A DNA stretch of 64,000 nt from Brumimicrobium mesophilum (GTDB lineage: Bacteria; Bacteroidota; Bacteroidia; Flavobacteriales_D; Crocinitomicaceae), in assembly GCF_003025005.1 (NCBI RefSeq), contig NZ_PVSS01000001.1, positions 124,001-188,000 on the forward strand, read 5' to 3'. Each line of letters opens with the position of its first letter. The first letter of the stretch is position 1. The notes beneath the pieces were generated by a model that ran no database searches, was not told where the DNA came from, and saw only the letters and a list, made by a program, of their open reading frames with translations. Positions 43,113 to 52,893 of the stretch are shown piece by piece. The translations under genes were made by a program, and so were the position numbers.

Positions 43113-45248
43113 CTAAACCTTACCAACAATTCCTTCAGAAACATTGATAATGTGGTCTCCTACTTTTTCAAGTGAAGCAAAAATATCATTATAGATAATT
43201 CCACCCTTCATGTGTACCTCATCATCTTTTGATAATGCATCAAGGTATTCACTTCTGATTTCATCTCGTTTTTGATTAATGCGCTTTTCAACTTCATTTG
43301 CTACATCTAATGTTACATCAGCTGAGTGTTTTTTCAAATTTTCACACATTACAACAAATGCTTCATCAACCAAGTCAAATAATTCTGCTAAACGCTCTCT
43401 CTGATGTGGAGTAAACCAAATTTTATCTTCAGACTTACGTTCTAAACTTTTGGAAACTTGATAGAATACATCACCAATACGTTCAAGGTCATTCACAATA
43501 CTATTCATTCCTCGAATACGAATGGCCGTATCAACACTTAATTCTCCTTCTGAAATTTTCCCCAAATAATTGGCTACTTCTACCTCCACTCTATCAGTAA
43601 TCTCCTCATATTTCGCGATACGGTCAATTAATAACTTTTGCTTTTTTCGACTTTTTTCGAACAATAAATCTTGTGAAAAACGCGACATTCTGCTGGTCAG
43701 CTCACCAAACTTGGCAATTTCTTTTTTCGCCTCTAGCAAAGATAAATCAGGAGTTGACATATAACCTGCTCCGATATAATCTAAGTGGAATTCCTCATCT
43801 GCACCACCTTTTGATTTTACTGTTCTTTCTGCTACCTTCACTAAATTTGGAACAAACCATATAAGTATCATCACATTAAGAAGATTAAACGCAGTGTGGA
43901 AAATTGCAATTCCTGTATTGGCATATTCTTTAGGGTTATCGAATGGGTTACCTGCTCCAATTGACAACATAAAGTATTCAATTCCTTGAAGAATAAACGG
44001 GAACAAAAGTATTGCCCAAATTACTCCAATCACATTAAATAAGGAGTGAATTCTAGCTGATCTTTTCGCATGCACATTACCAATTGTAGAGGCTAACTCG
44101 GCAGTAATAGTTGTTCCGATATTCTCTCCCAAAATCATTGCAGCTGCAACCTCAAAAGGAATAATTCCTCCTGCAACAAGTGTCATTGTTAAAGCCATTG
44201 CTGCTGAAGAAGACTGTACAATTAAGGTAACCAATGTTCCTAAAAACACAAACAGAATAGTACTTAAGAATGGTATATCTTTAAAGTCAATGAAGAATTG
44301 CACTAACCATGAATCAGGTCCTAATTCTGGAACGGCATCTTTCAAGAAACCAAGCCCCATAAATAATAACGAGAATCCGATAATTGCACTAGACCAAGCT
44401 TTTAATTTTTGTTTACCAAAGAACATTAAAGGAGCTCCAATTGCGATTAAAACCAATGCATATGAACCAATACTTACTTTGAATCCGAAAATATTGATGA
44501 TCCAACCTGTAATTGTCGTTCCAATATTTGCTCCCATCATTACACCTGCAGATTGAACTAAAGTCATCAATCCAGCATTTACAAAAGAAACTGTCATTAC
44601 TGTTGTTACAGATGAAGATTGAACTATAGATGTAATTCCAAACCCTGTTAAAACACCTTTAACTCTGTTTGATGTAATAGAACCCAACAAATACCTCAAC
44701 CTCGACCCAGCAGCTTGTTGTAAACCTTCACTCATGATTTTCATTCCATAAATGAACATCCCAAGAGATCCTATAAGAACTAGAAATCTAAATATTCCCC
44801 ATCCTCTTTCTGTTTCTGCTTTGTATTTACCAGACCAAAATGTATTTTCTCCGTTGGTTAAACCAACTTTAAAAACATAATCCTCTTCTCCATCTAAACT
44901 GTCAATGAAATAAGTTGTTTCATGTAAATCAATTCCTTCAATAACGGTCCAGTCAGAATTACTGTAGCCCTTCTCAAAACGTTTCTCACCTATTTTGGTG
45001 TTATACTTAAGTAAAACTGTATAACCAGCTTCCTTCAAATCTTGGAACACTTCATAATCTAAGTTCCAAAGTGCTGTAAAACCTTCTATGCTCGAAGTTG
45101 AAGAAATATTTTCAATTGATTCAGAATTAATATCACTACTTAATTCTTTTGGGGTTGCATTAGAAATACTGTCATTTTGTGAATTCACATGGAATGTGAA
45201 AAATGTTCCTAGTAAAAATGCAAGCGATAAAATGAGTTTATTTTTCAT
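43113..45248 (-). CDS. Na/Pi-cotransporter family protein with added N-terminal extracytoplasmic domain
   Basis: Start set at the ATG at 45248 (711 residues). The listed opening at 45254 is a TTG. A signal peptide and a roughly 100-residue beta-rich segment (about 35-135, fibronectin-like) are followed by two NptA/PNaS-type repeats with LGMFIYGMKIM, VQSSSVTTVM, GANIGTT and VQSSSAAMAL, then GENIGTTITAE. A C-terminal PhoU-like helical domain covers about 520-700. It would import phosphate with Na+ and sense or gate it through the PhoU-like domain. The extra N-terminal domain is not part of standard NptA. Confidence 0.9.
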   Translation of the reverse strand: MKNKLILSLAFLLGTFFTFHVNSQNDSISNATPKELSSDINSESIENISSTSSIEGFTALWNLDYEVFQDLKEAGYTVLLKYNTKIGEKRFEKGYSNSDWTVIEGIDLHETTYFIDSLDGEEDYVFKVGLTNGENTFWSGKYKAETERGWGIFRFLVLIGSLGMFIYGMKIMSEGLQQAAGSRLRYLLGSITSNRVKGVLTGFGITSIVQSSSVTTVMTVSFVNAGLMTLVQSAGVMMGANIGTTITGWIINIFGFKVSIGSYALVLIAIGAPLMFFGKQKLKAWSSAIIGFSLLFMGLGFLKDAVPELGPDSWLVQFFIDFKDIPFLSTILFVFLGTLVTLIVQSSSAAMALTMTLVAGGIIPFEVAAAMILGENIGTTITAELASTIGNVHAKRSARIHSLFNVIGVIWAILLFPFILQGIEYFMLSIGAGNPFDNPKEYANTGIAIFHTAFNLLNVMILIWFVPNLVKVAERTVKSKGGADEEFHLDYIGAGYMSTPDLSLLEAKKEIAKFGELTSRMSRFSQDLLFEKSRKKQKLLIDRIAKYEEITDRVEVEVANYLGKISEGELSVDTAIRIRGMNSIVNDLERIGDVFYQVSKSLERKSEDKIWFTPHQRERLAELFDLVDEAFVVMCENLKKHSADVTLDVANEVEKRINQKRDEIRSEYLDALSKDDEVHMKGGIIYNDIFASLEKVGDHIINVSEGIVGKV

Positions 45249-45389
45249 TAACAATTATTAAAATCTTCGACAAAAATAATAGGGTTATCAATAGGGTAAT
45301 CGAGTTCAATGTTAAGGAAACATTAACAATAATAAATTCACACACTAAATGTTGATTACCAACACATTAAAAGCGCAAACCAATTACTT

Positions 45390-45839
45390 TTAGGCCATTT
45401 CCTCAAACTTTTTACATTGACAAAGCTCTTCTCCAAATGGACAAGTTTCATAATCATATCCGCAAAATTCAAGAATAGTCACTTTTGCGTTGGAATAACA
45501 TGTCTCCTCGTCAAAAATATCGAGTAACATATCATATTTTACCCTTTCATCTACTTTATCTGGAAAGTCTAAGAAAAAATTATAATTGTCTAACACGCAC
45601 AGTAAACGTGAATAAACCATTGAAATTTGATCGTTTGTTAGTTTTTCTGAAGTAGGAAAATAAAATTTATTAAAACCTATAATTTGAGATAAAGGAGCGG
45701 TTTTCTCCTCTAATGGAACTCCGTTTTCCGTTTCAAAGACTTCACATTCTCCTAGAATATCAAGATGACTGCGTATTGCGATTTGATTTGCAATTGCAGC
45801 ATCCATATCTTCTAATAATTGTTCTAAATATCGATTCAC
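45390..45839 (-). CDS. Cysteine-rich protein of unknown function
   Basis: 149 residues, GTG start at 45839; the first ATG would trim 11 residues. Mostly helical and acidic for 110 residues, then a C-terminal cluster: CPFGEELCQC after an earlier EFCGYDYETC, four to six Cys in about 25 residues. This arrangement suggests a metal or Fe-S site. It lacks a signal peptide, so it is cytoplasmic. It resembles small conserved Bacteroidota proteins, but I cannot name the family. Confidence 0.7.
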   Translation of the reverse strand: MNRYLEQLLEDMDAAIANQIAIRSHLDILGECEVFETENGVPLEEKTAPLSQIIGFNKFYFPTSEKLTNDQISMVYSRLLCVLDNYNFFLDFPDKVDERVKYDMLLDIFDEETCYSNAKVTILEFCGYDYETCPFGEELCQCKKFEEMA

Positions 45840-45930
45840 AAGGGCTGGTGTTTGTCATCACAATATATTAAAATAATTTAATACTTTTTAACATTCCCTA
45901 TAAAAAGATTATTAATTAAAGCTTTCAAAA

Positions 45931-46710
45931 TTAGTAACGTACAACAAAGTGCTCCTTTTCTTGGTGACCACGCTTGATCAAAACCCCCATCTTAAACAAA
46001 TCTATCGTTAAGTGATAATCAGAATTTTGAACCAAATGATTCCAAGCCATTAGCATATCCTTCGACCAACGAATATCATCTAAAATAATAATGGTTTCGT
46101 CGTGTATAAAAGCTTGTAATAAATCAAGTTGATTATACAAACTTTCACTCCTATGATCTCCATCAATAAATACAAGATCGAAGGGATTTTGACTTTTGAG
46201 GTTACGTAGGTAACTAATGAAACCCTCATTGACAAAATCAACTTTAGCATGTTGGGAAGCAGGAAAAGTTCTTCTTGCAATTTCATAAGTACTTTTACAC
46301 CCTTCAACAGTTGTTACATGCGTGTTTTCATGACCCGCAGCCAACATATAGGTACCTATTCCTAAAGATGTACCTAATTCTAAAACTCTTTTTGGTTGAT
46401 AATGGGCTACAAGTCTAAAAAGCAATTTACCATATTTATCATTACTTCCCGAAATCTTTGCTATTTCAGAAATCTTGCGTTGCTTTTTTAATTTTTTAGA
46501 GCCTGCTCCTAAATCTGTAACATCAATCGAAGTGTTATTCTTCTGGAAATTCTTCTTTAAATCTTTAAAAATTTTGAATTCATAATCTGGAATGGGTAAA
46601 CGCAAACATTGGTCATTAAATTCATATACAAAAGGAGAGTGAATACCATGTCTATTCTTCGCAATCAAACAATATTTTATATATTCACGGACTAAATAAA
46701 TCATAAACAT
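45931..46710 (-). CDS. Class I SAM-dependent methyltransferase (O-methyltransferase-like)
   Basis: 259 residues (an in-frame ATG at 46704 is also possible). The N-terminal HGIHSPFVYEF stretch is typical of a Bacteroidota methyltransferase group. The SAM site is PKRVLELGTSLGIGTYMLA, with VTTVEGCKSTYEIARR as motif II. FDLVFIDGDHRSE and TIIILDDIRWSKDM complete a COMT-like catalytic core with its metal-binding Asp. The substrate is unknown. Convergent on nothing; the next gene diverges at 46755. Confidence 0.9.
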   Translation of the reverse strand: MFMIYLVREYIKYCLIAKNRHGIHSPFVYEFNDQCLRLPIPDYEFKIFKDLKKNFQKNNTSIDVTDLGAGSKKLKKQRKISEIAKISGSNDKYGKLLFRLVAHYQPKRVLELGTSLGIGTYMLAAGHENTHVTTVEGCKSTYEIARRTFPASQHAKVDFVNEGFISYLRNLKSQNPFDLVFIDGDHRSESLYNQLDLLQAFIHDETIIILDDIRWSKDMLMAWNHLVQNSDYHLTIDLFKMGVLIKRGHQEKEHFVVRY

Positions 46711-46754
46711 CTATTTTCTGCGTTAAAAGTACGTAAACTTAACATTCAAATCTT

Positions 46755-48167
46755 ATGGATCTTCAAAACAGTCAATCAATTATTGATGAACACAAGGAAT
46801 TAGTTTTTAAAAAACAACCGGAAATTAATCTAATTAGCCCTTGCCGATTAAATGATGGAATAATTCGTCATTCAGAATTTGAAAAGAATAGATTCAAAGT
46901 AAAATTCAATAATGGAGATCAAAGTGTTCACTTTTTTATTCCAGCATCTGGAACAGGATCTAGAATGTTTAAGTTTTTATACGAATTTTTATCCGACCCA
47001 AATGAAGAGACCAGAAGTAAGACTGAACGATTTTTAAATTCAATTGAATCATTCGCATTTTTTGAATTACTTCCATATACATTGAAGAAAAAAGTGCGTG
47101 AATATGATATTACACTAGATGATTTTGTTTCCTATTTATTAAAACCTGAAGGGCTGGGGTTGGGAATGATACCGAAAGGTTTGGTTCCATTTCACCGTTC
47201 AAGAAGTTTTATTTTAAATGCATTTCAAGAACAATTAATTCAAGGTTTAAGGATTAAAGAAGATCAGGTCAATTTTCATTTCACGATCAATAAAAATCAT
47301 GAACACCAAATTAAAGAAGCTTTAGATTCAATTCGTCAATTGTCTGGAAGAAAGTGTAAAATTGAATGGAGCGAACAAGATCCTTCAACAAATTCAATTG
47401 CTTTCGACAAAGATCAGAATGTAGTCCTGGATGACAATGGAGAAGTTTTAACCCGTCCTTCAGGACATGGTGCTTTACTTAAAAATCTAAATACCATTGA
47501 GAGTGATATCATTTTTATTAAAAATATTGATAATATTCAACACGAGGCACATGCGCAAACTTCTATTGAAAATCTAAAATATTTAGGTGGAATGCTCGAT
47601 TTAGTAAAAACTGAATTAAAAGATGCATATGAAAGTGAAAACCCTCGAGTTCAATTAGCTGCATTAAACCACCAATATCACTTCACCAATCCATCAACAG
47701 ATTTCGAAAAACTATCGGATGAAGAACTACAAACATTAATTTTCCGTCCAATTCGTATTTGTGGAATGGTAAGAAATGAAGGTCAGCCAGGTGGTGGACC
47801 TTTTTGGGTTGAGGAAAATGGTAAACAATCGAAGCAAATTGTGGAAAAGTCACAAATCAGCAACAATGGAAACCAATACAGATTAATGGTTCAAAGTCAG
47901 TATTTCAATCCTGTTTTAATGGCTGTTTCTACTAAAGACATCAACGGTAAAAAATTAGACCTACTCGATTTTTCAGATCCTGAGAAGTATTTCATTGTCG
48001 AAAAGACTTACGAAGGCAAAGACATTCGTTTTATAGAACGACCAGGTTTATGGAATGGCAGCATGTCTGATTGGATCAGCGTTTTCGTTGAAGTTCCTAC
48101 GGAAGCCTTTACTCCAGTGAAGAATGTTTTGGATTTATTGGATAAGTCTCATATTGAGGTAGGCTAG
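46755..48167 (+). CDS. DUF4301 family protein (nucleotidyltransferase-like)
   Basis: 470 residues, no signal peptide, so cytoplasmic. Early FFIPASGTGSRMFKFLYEF is a Gly-rich phosphate-binding-type motif in the family, and later RPSGHGALLKNLN and IRICGMVRNEGQPGGGPFW are conserved. DUF4301 proteins have a fold related to UDP-sugar pyrophosphorylases, so a sugar-nucleotide reaction is possible. No substrate is known. Divergent from the methyltransferase with a 44-bp gap. Confidence 0.88.
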   Translation: MDLQNSQSIIDEHKELVFKKQPEINLISPCRLNDGIIRHSEFEKNRFKVKFNNGDQSVHFFIPASGTGSRMFKFLYEFLSDPNEETRSKTERFLNSIESFAFFELLPYTLKKKVREYDITLDDFVSYLLKPEGLGLGMIPKGLVPFHRSRSFILNAFQEQLIQGLRIKEDQVNFHFTINKNHEHQIKEALDSIRQLSGRKCKIEWSEQDPSTNSIAFDKDQNVVLDDNGEVLTRPSGHGALLKNLNTIESDIIFIKNIDNIQHEAHAQTSIENLKYLGGMLDLVKTELKDAYESENPRVQLAALNHQYHFTNPSTDFEKLSDEELQTLIFRPIRICGMVRNEGQPGGGPFWVEENGKQSKQIVEKSQISNNGNQYRLMVQSQYFNPVLMAVSTKDINGKKLDLLDFSDPEKYFIVEKTYEGKDIRFIERPGLWNGSMSDWISVFVEVPTEAFTPVKNVLDLLDKSHIEVG

Positions 48168-48518
48168 AGTTTAATTTGAAATTTAGATTTCTAATTAGGG
48201 CTATATTTTTATTCGCTATATCTTGGATGAAATATGTCAAATTGATTTCAATAGTAAATTTTACAATTCGTTTGTTTAAGAAATTTTACTTGAAATCAAT
48301 ATTGGATTGGAATCGACAATATCTGATTATTACAAGTAATTTGAAAAAGGTATATTCTAAAAAGAAGCTAAATGTCTAAACCTAAATCAAAGAATTCAAG
48401 GAAATAGATACGTGGATTTACAGTCCTTGATGCAAATAGCAAGTTTCCACTAGAGTAATTTTCTTTTTCTCATAGCATCAGTGCTATCCATTTTTTACAT
48501 AACTCAAAAATGGAACTA
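48168..48518. other. Intergenic region without a supported gene
   Basis: A 67-residue TTG-initiated frame (48176-48379) exists but has no motif, start context or conserved-looking sequence, so I do not call it. A short ATAGCATCAGTGCTAT inverted repeat lies near 48473-48488. It may be the terminator of either convergent gene, but it has no strong T run. Confidence 0.45.
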
Positions 48519-49862
48519 TCACCCAATCCTCAAAACCTTCCTACTCCAATCCACCATAAAATTATTCGGAAAAAGCAAGAACCAAAGCAAAATTAAATAC
48601 TCAATTCCAATCAAAACATAACCAAAACTTGATTGTCCAAAAGCATAAAACCCGTAAGACAACATAATCAAGAAAGACCAAAACAATACTCCTAGATTCA
48701 CAGAAAACACAGCTAATCCAAGCGGTAAAATTACATACCAAGGATGAACCGTTGTTGCGAACAAAAGATAAACAACATAGCCCCACATCATTCGGTTCAG
48801 CCATTCATTATTTGTTTTAATTGGTTTATAAAACGCAATTATAAGTATGTAAATAAAAGCAAGAATCGAAAGAGTCGGACCAACAATTAATGTTGGGTTT
48901 CCTTCGATAAAGAAGGACGTTATCCATTTAACCAAATAGAAAATTCCTGCATTAAATTCGAAATTATCAAAGTACAATTCTATGCTTTGCATAAAATTTG
49001 AAAACACACTTGGCCAAAGGTAAATAAGAAGCAAAGCACTTGAAAAAAGGAAGGTGTAGATATAAAACTGGATGCTTATTTTCAGTTTACGGAAACGAAT
49101 AAGAAAAGGAAGTAAAATCAAAGGAGTTAACTTAATGTTGATTGCAATTGCCCAAAACAGACTGCTTTTTAACCATTTATTTTTGAGTACAAAATAGACC
49201 CCAACGAATAAAAATGAAAGCATTATTCCTTCAAAGTGGAAATTACCCATTATTTCAACTATCAAAATTGGATTAAGGATTAGTAAAACGCTATTACTGA
49301 TCGAAATTGAAAGTAATTCTAAAATTTTAAAGAAATAATGTGCTCCAATCAACAATGTGGCTAACATTAAAACCCTTAATGTGATGAGTGAAACAATTAA
49401 ATTATCACTGATTAAAGCTGAAATCAAAAAGTAGAATTGATTAACCGATGGATATATTGAATAATTGCGTCGAGAAAGCTCTGTGATTTCAGCATAAAGC
49501 GAATTCATATATTCTGAATTATAAACCTTATCGTTCGACTCCATTAATTCATTTGGAATAGCTGAATAAGGATGAATTCCCATTGTGACTAGTTCTCCGT
49601 CCCACAAAAAACGATACACATCTGGAGAAAGTGATGGAATTGAAAATAAAGGAATCAAAAACAGAACAAAAGCAATCGACTTCCAAATTTGTATTGAAAA
49701 ATTATTTCGAATACGGATAAAATAAAGGAAAACTATAAAAGCAATTGAATAGGATGAAAAACTTAGAATAAAGTCATCCTGTTTTGAAACATATGAAATC
49801 AAAAAGAGAGGTATTACGAAAAGCAAAATTGCTCCAAGTAAACCTCTCCAATTCGATTGCAT
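48519..49862 (-). CDS. GT-C-type membrane glycosyltransferase (GT87/mannosyltransferase-like)
   Basis: 447 residues with 10-12 membrane segments. The first luminal loop has SPDVYRFLWDGEL and GIHPYSA, the Asp/Glu pattern of GT-C enzymes that use polyprenyl-phosphate sugars. A later FHFEGIMLSF also matches GT87-type relatives. It likely transfers a sugar in the periplasm from a polyprenyl phosphate donor made by the DPM-like enzyme encoded upstream. It lies 15 bp after the processive GT2 gene, in one unit of three glycosyltransferases. Confidence 0.8.
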   Translation of the reverse strand: MQSNWRGLLGAILLFVIPLFLISYVSKQDDFILSFSSYSIAFIVFLYFIRIRNNFSIQIWKSIAFVLFLIPLFSIPSLSPDVYRFLWDGELVTMGIHPYSAIPNELMESNDKVYNSEYMNSLYAEITELSRRNYSIYPSVNQFYFLISALISDNLIVSLITLRVLMLATLLIGAHYFFKILELLSISISNSVLLILNPILIVEIMGNFHFEGIMLSFLFVGVYFVLKNKWLKSSLFWAIAINIKLTPLILLPFLIRFRKLKISIQFYIYTFLFSSALLLIYLWPSVFSNFMQSIELYFDNFEFNAGIFYLVKWITSFFIEGNPTLIVGPTLSILAFIYILIIAFYKPIKTNNEWLNRMMWGYVVYLLFATTVHPWYVILPLGLAVFSVNLGVLFWSFLIMLSYGFYAFGQSSFGYVLIGIEYLILLWFLLFPNNFMVDWSRKVLRIG

Positions 49863-49877
49863 GAATAAAATATCTAA

Positions 49878-51497
49878 CTAAGCGTTAACGTTGCTTGTAC
49901 TAAATTTCGGTACGAATGAAAATAATGATGGTCTAACTTCCAATATACTATAAAAGAAAACTGTTCCATATCCGATAGCCAACATTAAGTGGAAAGGAAC
50001 CATTCCTAAATCACCATAGGCCAATCTATTTAATGCTGTAAAACCAAAAACCAGGAACAGAATACCTTCCCCAATAGTGATCAACGATATAGATTTTTTA
50101 TCGTACTTATTTTCTATAACGCCTTCTTCTTTTGCTCCAACGTTGAATTTTGGAGTTCTAACAAATGAACTTTTAATCCCCATGTACCCCTCAATTACTG
50201 CAACAGCATTACTTAAAGAAAGCCCCATTGAAATAGTTAGGAATTGAACAAATCTTTTTACAAATTGAAATAAAGTTTTTGGCTTATCTTCTGTTTTATC
50301 TCTATAAGAATTCCAATAATAGAACATCAAGAATAAAGTTGACAGAATAAAAACACTTCCAAATTGAATAAAGTAGTTTAAGTCTGAGAAACTATCTTTG
50401 ATATGCAAAACAGGAAGACTCAATAAACTCATTACTAAAATAAATACGAAAACAGTAGAATTAAACAAATGCGACAATCCGTGAATTCTATCACTTAATC
50501 TTACATTTTCAGCTTTAATTAAACGAAGCGCCATTTTTCTAAAACATTCAGCACCTCCTTTCATCCAGCGGTGTTGTTGACCTTTTAAGGCGCTCATTGT
50601 AATCGGTAATTCAGCAGGAGCGATAACATCTTCTAAATAACTAAACTTCCAACCTTTAATTTGAGCTCTGTAACTTAAATCCAAATCTTCTGTTAAGGTA
50701 TCGTGTTCCCATCCACCAGCTTCTTCAATGCATTTCACTCTCCAAACTCCACCTGTTCCGTTAAAGTTAATAAAGTGACCTGCAGAACTTCTTCCTTCTT
50801 GTTCTATAGCAAAGTGACCATTCAAACCAAAGGCTTGTAATTCTGTCAATAATGAATAATCTTTATTGATATGCCCCCAACGTGTTTGAACAACTCCTAC
50901 TTTAGGATCAAGGAATTGTGGCATTGTTTTTTGAAGGAAGTCTACATCTGGAAGGAAATCCACATCAAAAATAGCAACAAATTCTCCTTTTGCATCAGGT
51001 AATGCACTATCTAAAGCACCTGCTTTGTATCCAACTCTATTCGTTCTGTGTATATGTTTGATATCTACACCATACTTTTCACGAACTTCTTTTACTTTTC
51101 GTGCGATTACTTCTACCGTTTCATCAGTAGAATCATCAAGCACTTGAATTTCAAGCTTATCTAACGGATAATCTAATTGTGCAACGCGTTCAATAACACG
51201 CTCCGCAACATAGTATTCGTTATACATTGGCAATTGAACTGTAACATATGGAGCCTTTTCAGGATCAAATGTTGGAAGTTCTTTCTTTTTTTGAAGTTTA
51301 CTCTTCTTATAATTTATAGCCAACGAAAGTTGTAGAATACTATAAATTAAAATAAGTACCAGACTGAATCCGTAAACAATCAGGATTAGCTTTGCCAATA
51401 GGTGAGCAAAGTAATTTTCGAAACCAAAAGCATCCCCCCAATTGAACATCCAAGTCGGGTCACCTAAAGCGCTATCAAGAATTATGACTAAGTTCAT
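49878..51497 (-). CDS. Processive glycosyltransferase, cellulose-synthase-like GT2
   Basis: 539 residues. Two N-terminal hydrophobic segments, a cytosolic GT-A domain (VTVQLPMYNEYYVAERVIE, FDVDFLPD with the DxD, GTGGVWR, TEDLDLSYRAQ and QQHRWMKGG), then four membrane segments. The D,D,D,QxxRW set of processive beta-glycosyltransferases is complete. The product could be cellulose, another beta-glucan or a glucosyl lipid. BcsB, BcsC or PilZ partners are not in the window. It overlaps the DPM-like gene by 4 nt. Confidence 0.9.
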   Translation of the reverse strand: MNLVIILDSALGDPTWMFNWGDAFGFENYFAHLLAKLILIVYGFSLVLILIYSILQLSLAINYKKSKLQKKKELPTFDPEKAPYVTVQLPMYNEYYVAERVIERVAQLDYPLDKLEIQVLDDSTDETVEVIARKVKEVREKYGVDIKHIHRTNRVGYKAGALDSALPDAKGEFVAIFDVDFLPDVDFLQKTMPQFLDPKVGVVQTRWGHINKDYSLLTELQAFGLNGHFAIEQEGRSSAGHFINFNGTGGVWRVKCIEEAGGWEHDTLTEDLDLSYRAQIKGWKFSYLEDVIAPAELPITMSALKGQQHRWMKGGAECFRKMALRLIKAENVRLSDRIHGLSHLFNSTVFVFILVMSLLSLPVLHIKDSFSDLNYFIQFGSVFILSTLFLMFYYWNSYRDKTEDKPKTLFQFVKRFVQFLTISMGLSLSNAVAVIEGYMGIKSSFVRTPKFNVGAKEEGVIENKYDKKSISLITIGEGILFLVFGFTALNRLAYGDLGMVPFHLMLAIGYGTVFFYSILEVRPSLFSFVPKFSTSNVNA

Positions 51498-52207
51498 TTA
51501 ATAAATTTATACTTAAAAACTGCAAATATAATTTTAATTCCTGCCATTACCGCACCTTTTATTGTTCCACTTACTTTTGACTGTCCAATTCGCACTTTAT
51601 AATCAACGGAAACTTCACAGTATTTCAGTTTTTTTTGTGCAGATTTTATTTGCATTTCGATCGTCCAACCATAGGTTTTATCGCTCATTCCGAGACTTTT
51701 ATAACTTTCAAAACGAATCGCTCTAAACGGACCTAGATCAGTGAAATTTACCCCATAAAAAATTTTCAACAATTTTGAAGACAACCAATTACCAAATTGT
51801 TGAGGAATTGTCATTGAACCTTTTTCTCGGTTTCCCAAAGCTCGAGAACCGATCACCAAATCCATGTTTTGCTCATAAATAGGAGCAATTACTTTTGTTA
51901 GTTGTTGTGGATAATCAGAATAGTCTCCATCAAGAAAAACAATTGTTTCTCCATCCATTTTTTCCACATGCTCACATCCTTTCAAGCAAGCCCAACCATA
52001 TCCTTTTCTCGGCTCAAGTAAAACCGTTGCTCCAGCTGCTCCGGCAACTTTTTCAGTATTGTCTGTAGAACCATTACTTACTACAATAATATTTTCAAGT
52101 GGAACATTTGGGATATCTTTAATCACTTTAACTATTGATTGTTCCTCATTAAAAGCGGGAATAACCACAAAAACTTTTGTGTAATCAATTTCCTTATTAT
52201 ACGTCAT
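51494..52207 (-). CDS. Dolichol/polyprenyl-phosphate mannosyltransferase-like GT2
   Basis: 237 residues. DPM1-like: FVVIPAFNEEQSIVKVI, VSNGSTDNT, VFLDGDYSDYP (the DxD-type site) and IGSRALGNREKG. No membrane segments are visible, so its product would be a polyprenyl-phosphate sugar made at the inner face and used by the GT-C enzyme. The 4-nt overlap with the processive GT2 and the short gap from the response regulator suggest one transcription unit. Confidence 0.88.
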   Translation of the reverse strand: MTYNKEIDYTKVFVVIPAFNEEQSIVKVIKDIPNVPLENIIVVSNGSTDNTEKVAGAAGATVLLEPRKGYGWACLKGCEHVEKMDGETIVFLDGDYSDYPQQLTKVIAPIYEQNMDLVIGSRALGNREKGSMTIPQQFGNWLSSKLLKIFYGVNFTDLGPFRAIRFESYKSLGMSDKTYGWTIEMQIKSAQKKLKYCEVSVDYKVRIGQSKVSGTIKGAVMAGIKIIFAVFKYKFIK

Positions 52208-52239
52208 TTTATAAATTAGGTAAACCTCGAACTATTAGC

Positions 52240-52893
52240 CTAGCTTCTGTTTTTATCAGAAAAATAGCCCAGCAACATTGCTTTTTTCACGAGTCCTGTA
52301 ACATTAGTAACCCCAAATTTACTAAAAAGATTAGAACGGTGATTCTCTACAGTTTTTTCAGAGATAAAAAGGCATTCAGCTATTTCTTTAATTCTCTTTT
52401 CTTTTAAGGTCTCCATTAGAACTTCTTTTTCACGACGGGTAAGATTGACTGAAAAAGTTGACAAACTCTTGTTCTTCTCAACAATACGTTCATTAAAAAT
52501 TGGATCTATATAAGTTTTACCATCCAAAACTGATCGAATAGCTTCCGCAATATACATTGTAGACCCTGACTTCCCAACAAATCCATGCACTCCATTATGC
52601 ATAAGTCCATGAACAACCGTCTCTTCCTCCAAAGAACTAATCACAACAATTTTCATCTCTGGTTTTAATTTCACAATTTGAGCTAAAAAATTACGTGAAT
52701 CTTCTTTTTTTAGAATTAAATCCAACAACATGACATCGATGGAATGTTTTTGTAAAACACTCACAATTTCCTTGTGATTAGAGGCGAGTAAAATATTTGA
52801 ATCAGGAAATTGAGTAGAAATAAAACTTCTTATTCCCTCCAAAATCATTTGGTGATCATCTACTATTAATATATTCAATTTTAAATTACTCAC
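52240..52893 (-). CDS. LuxR-type response regulator
   Basis: 217 residues. Receiver domain: LIVDDHQ with Asp12-Asp13, phospho-acceptor Asp58 (MLLDLILKKED) and a late Lys. C-terminal LuxR helix-turn-helix: LTRREKEVLMETLKEKRIKEIAE then ISEKTVENHRSNLFSKFG. It overlaps the sensor kinase by 4 nt, forming a classic NarL-type pair. Its target is unknown. The glycosyltransferase genes downstream are in the same direction after a 32-bp gap. Confidence 0.93.
   Translation of the reverse strand: MSNLKLNILIVDDHQMILEGIRSFISTQFPDSNILLASNHKEIVSVLQKHSIDVMLLDLILKKEDSRNFLAQIVKLKPEMKIVVISSLEEETVVHGLMHNGVHGFVGKSGSTMYIAEAIRSVLDGKTYIDPIFNERIVEKNKSLSTFSVNLTRREKEVLMETLKEKRIKEIAECLFISEKTVENHRSNLFSKFGVTNVTGLVKKAMLLGYFSDKNRS

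Noticed and set aside
48176-48379. 67-residue hydrophobic frame
   Set aside because: TTG start, no motif, no conserved-looking sequence and A+T-rich composition like random DNA.
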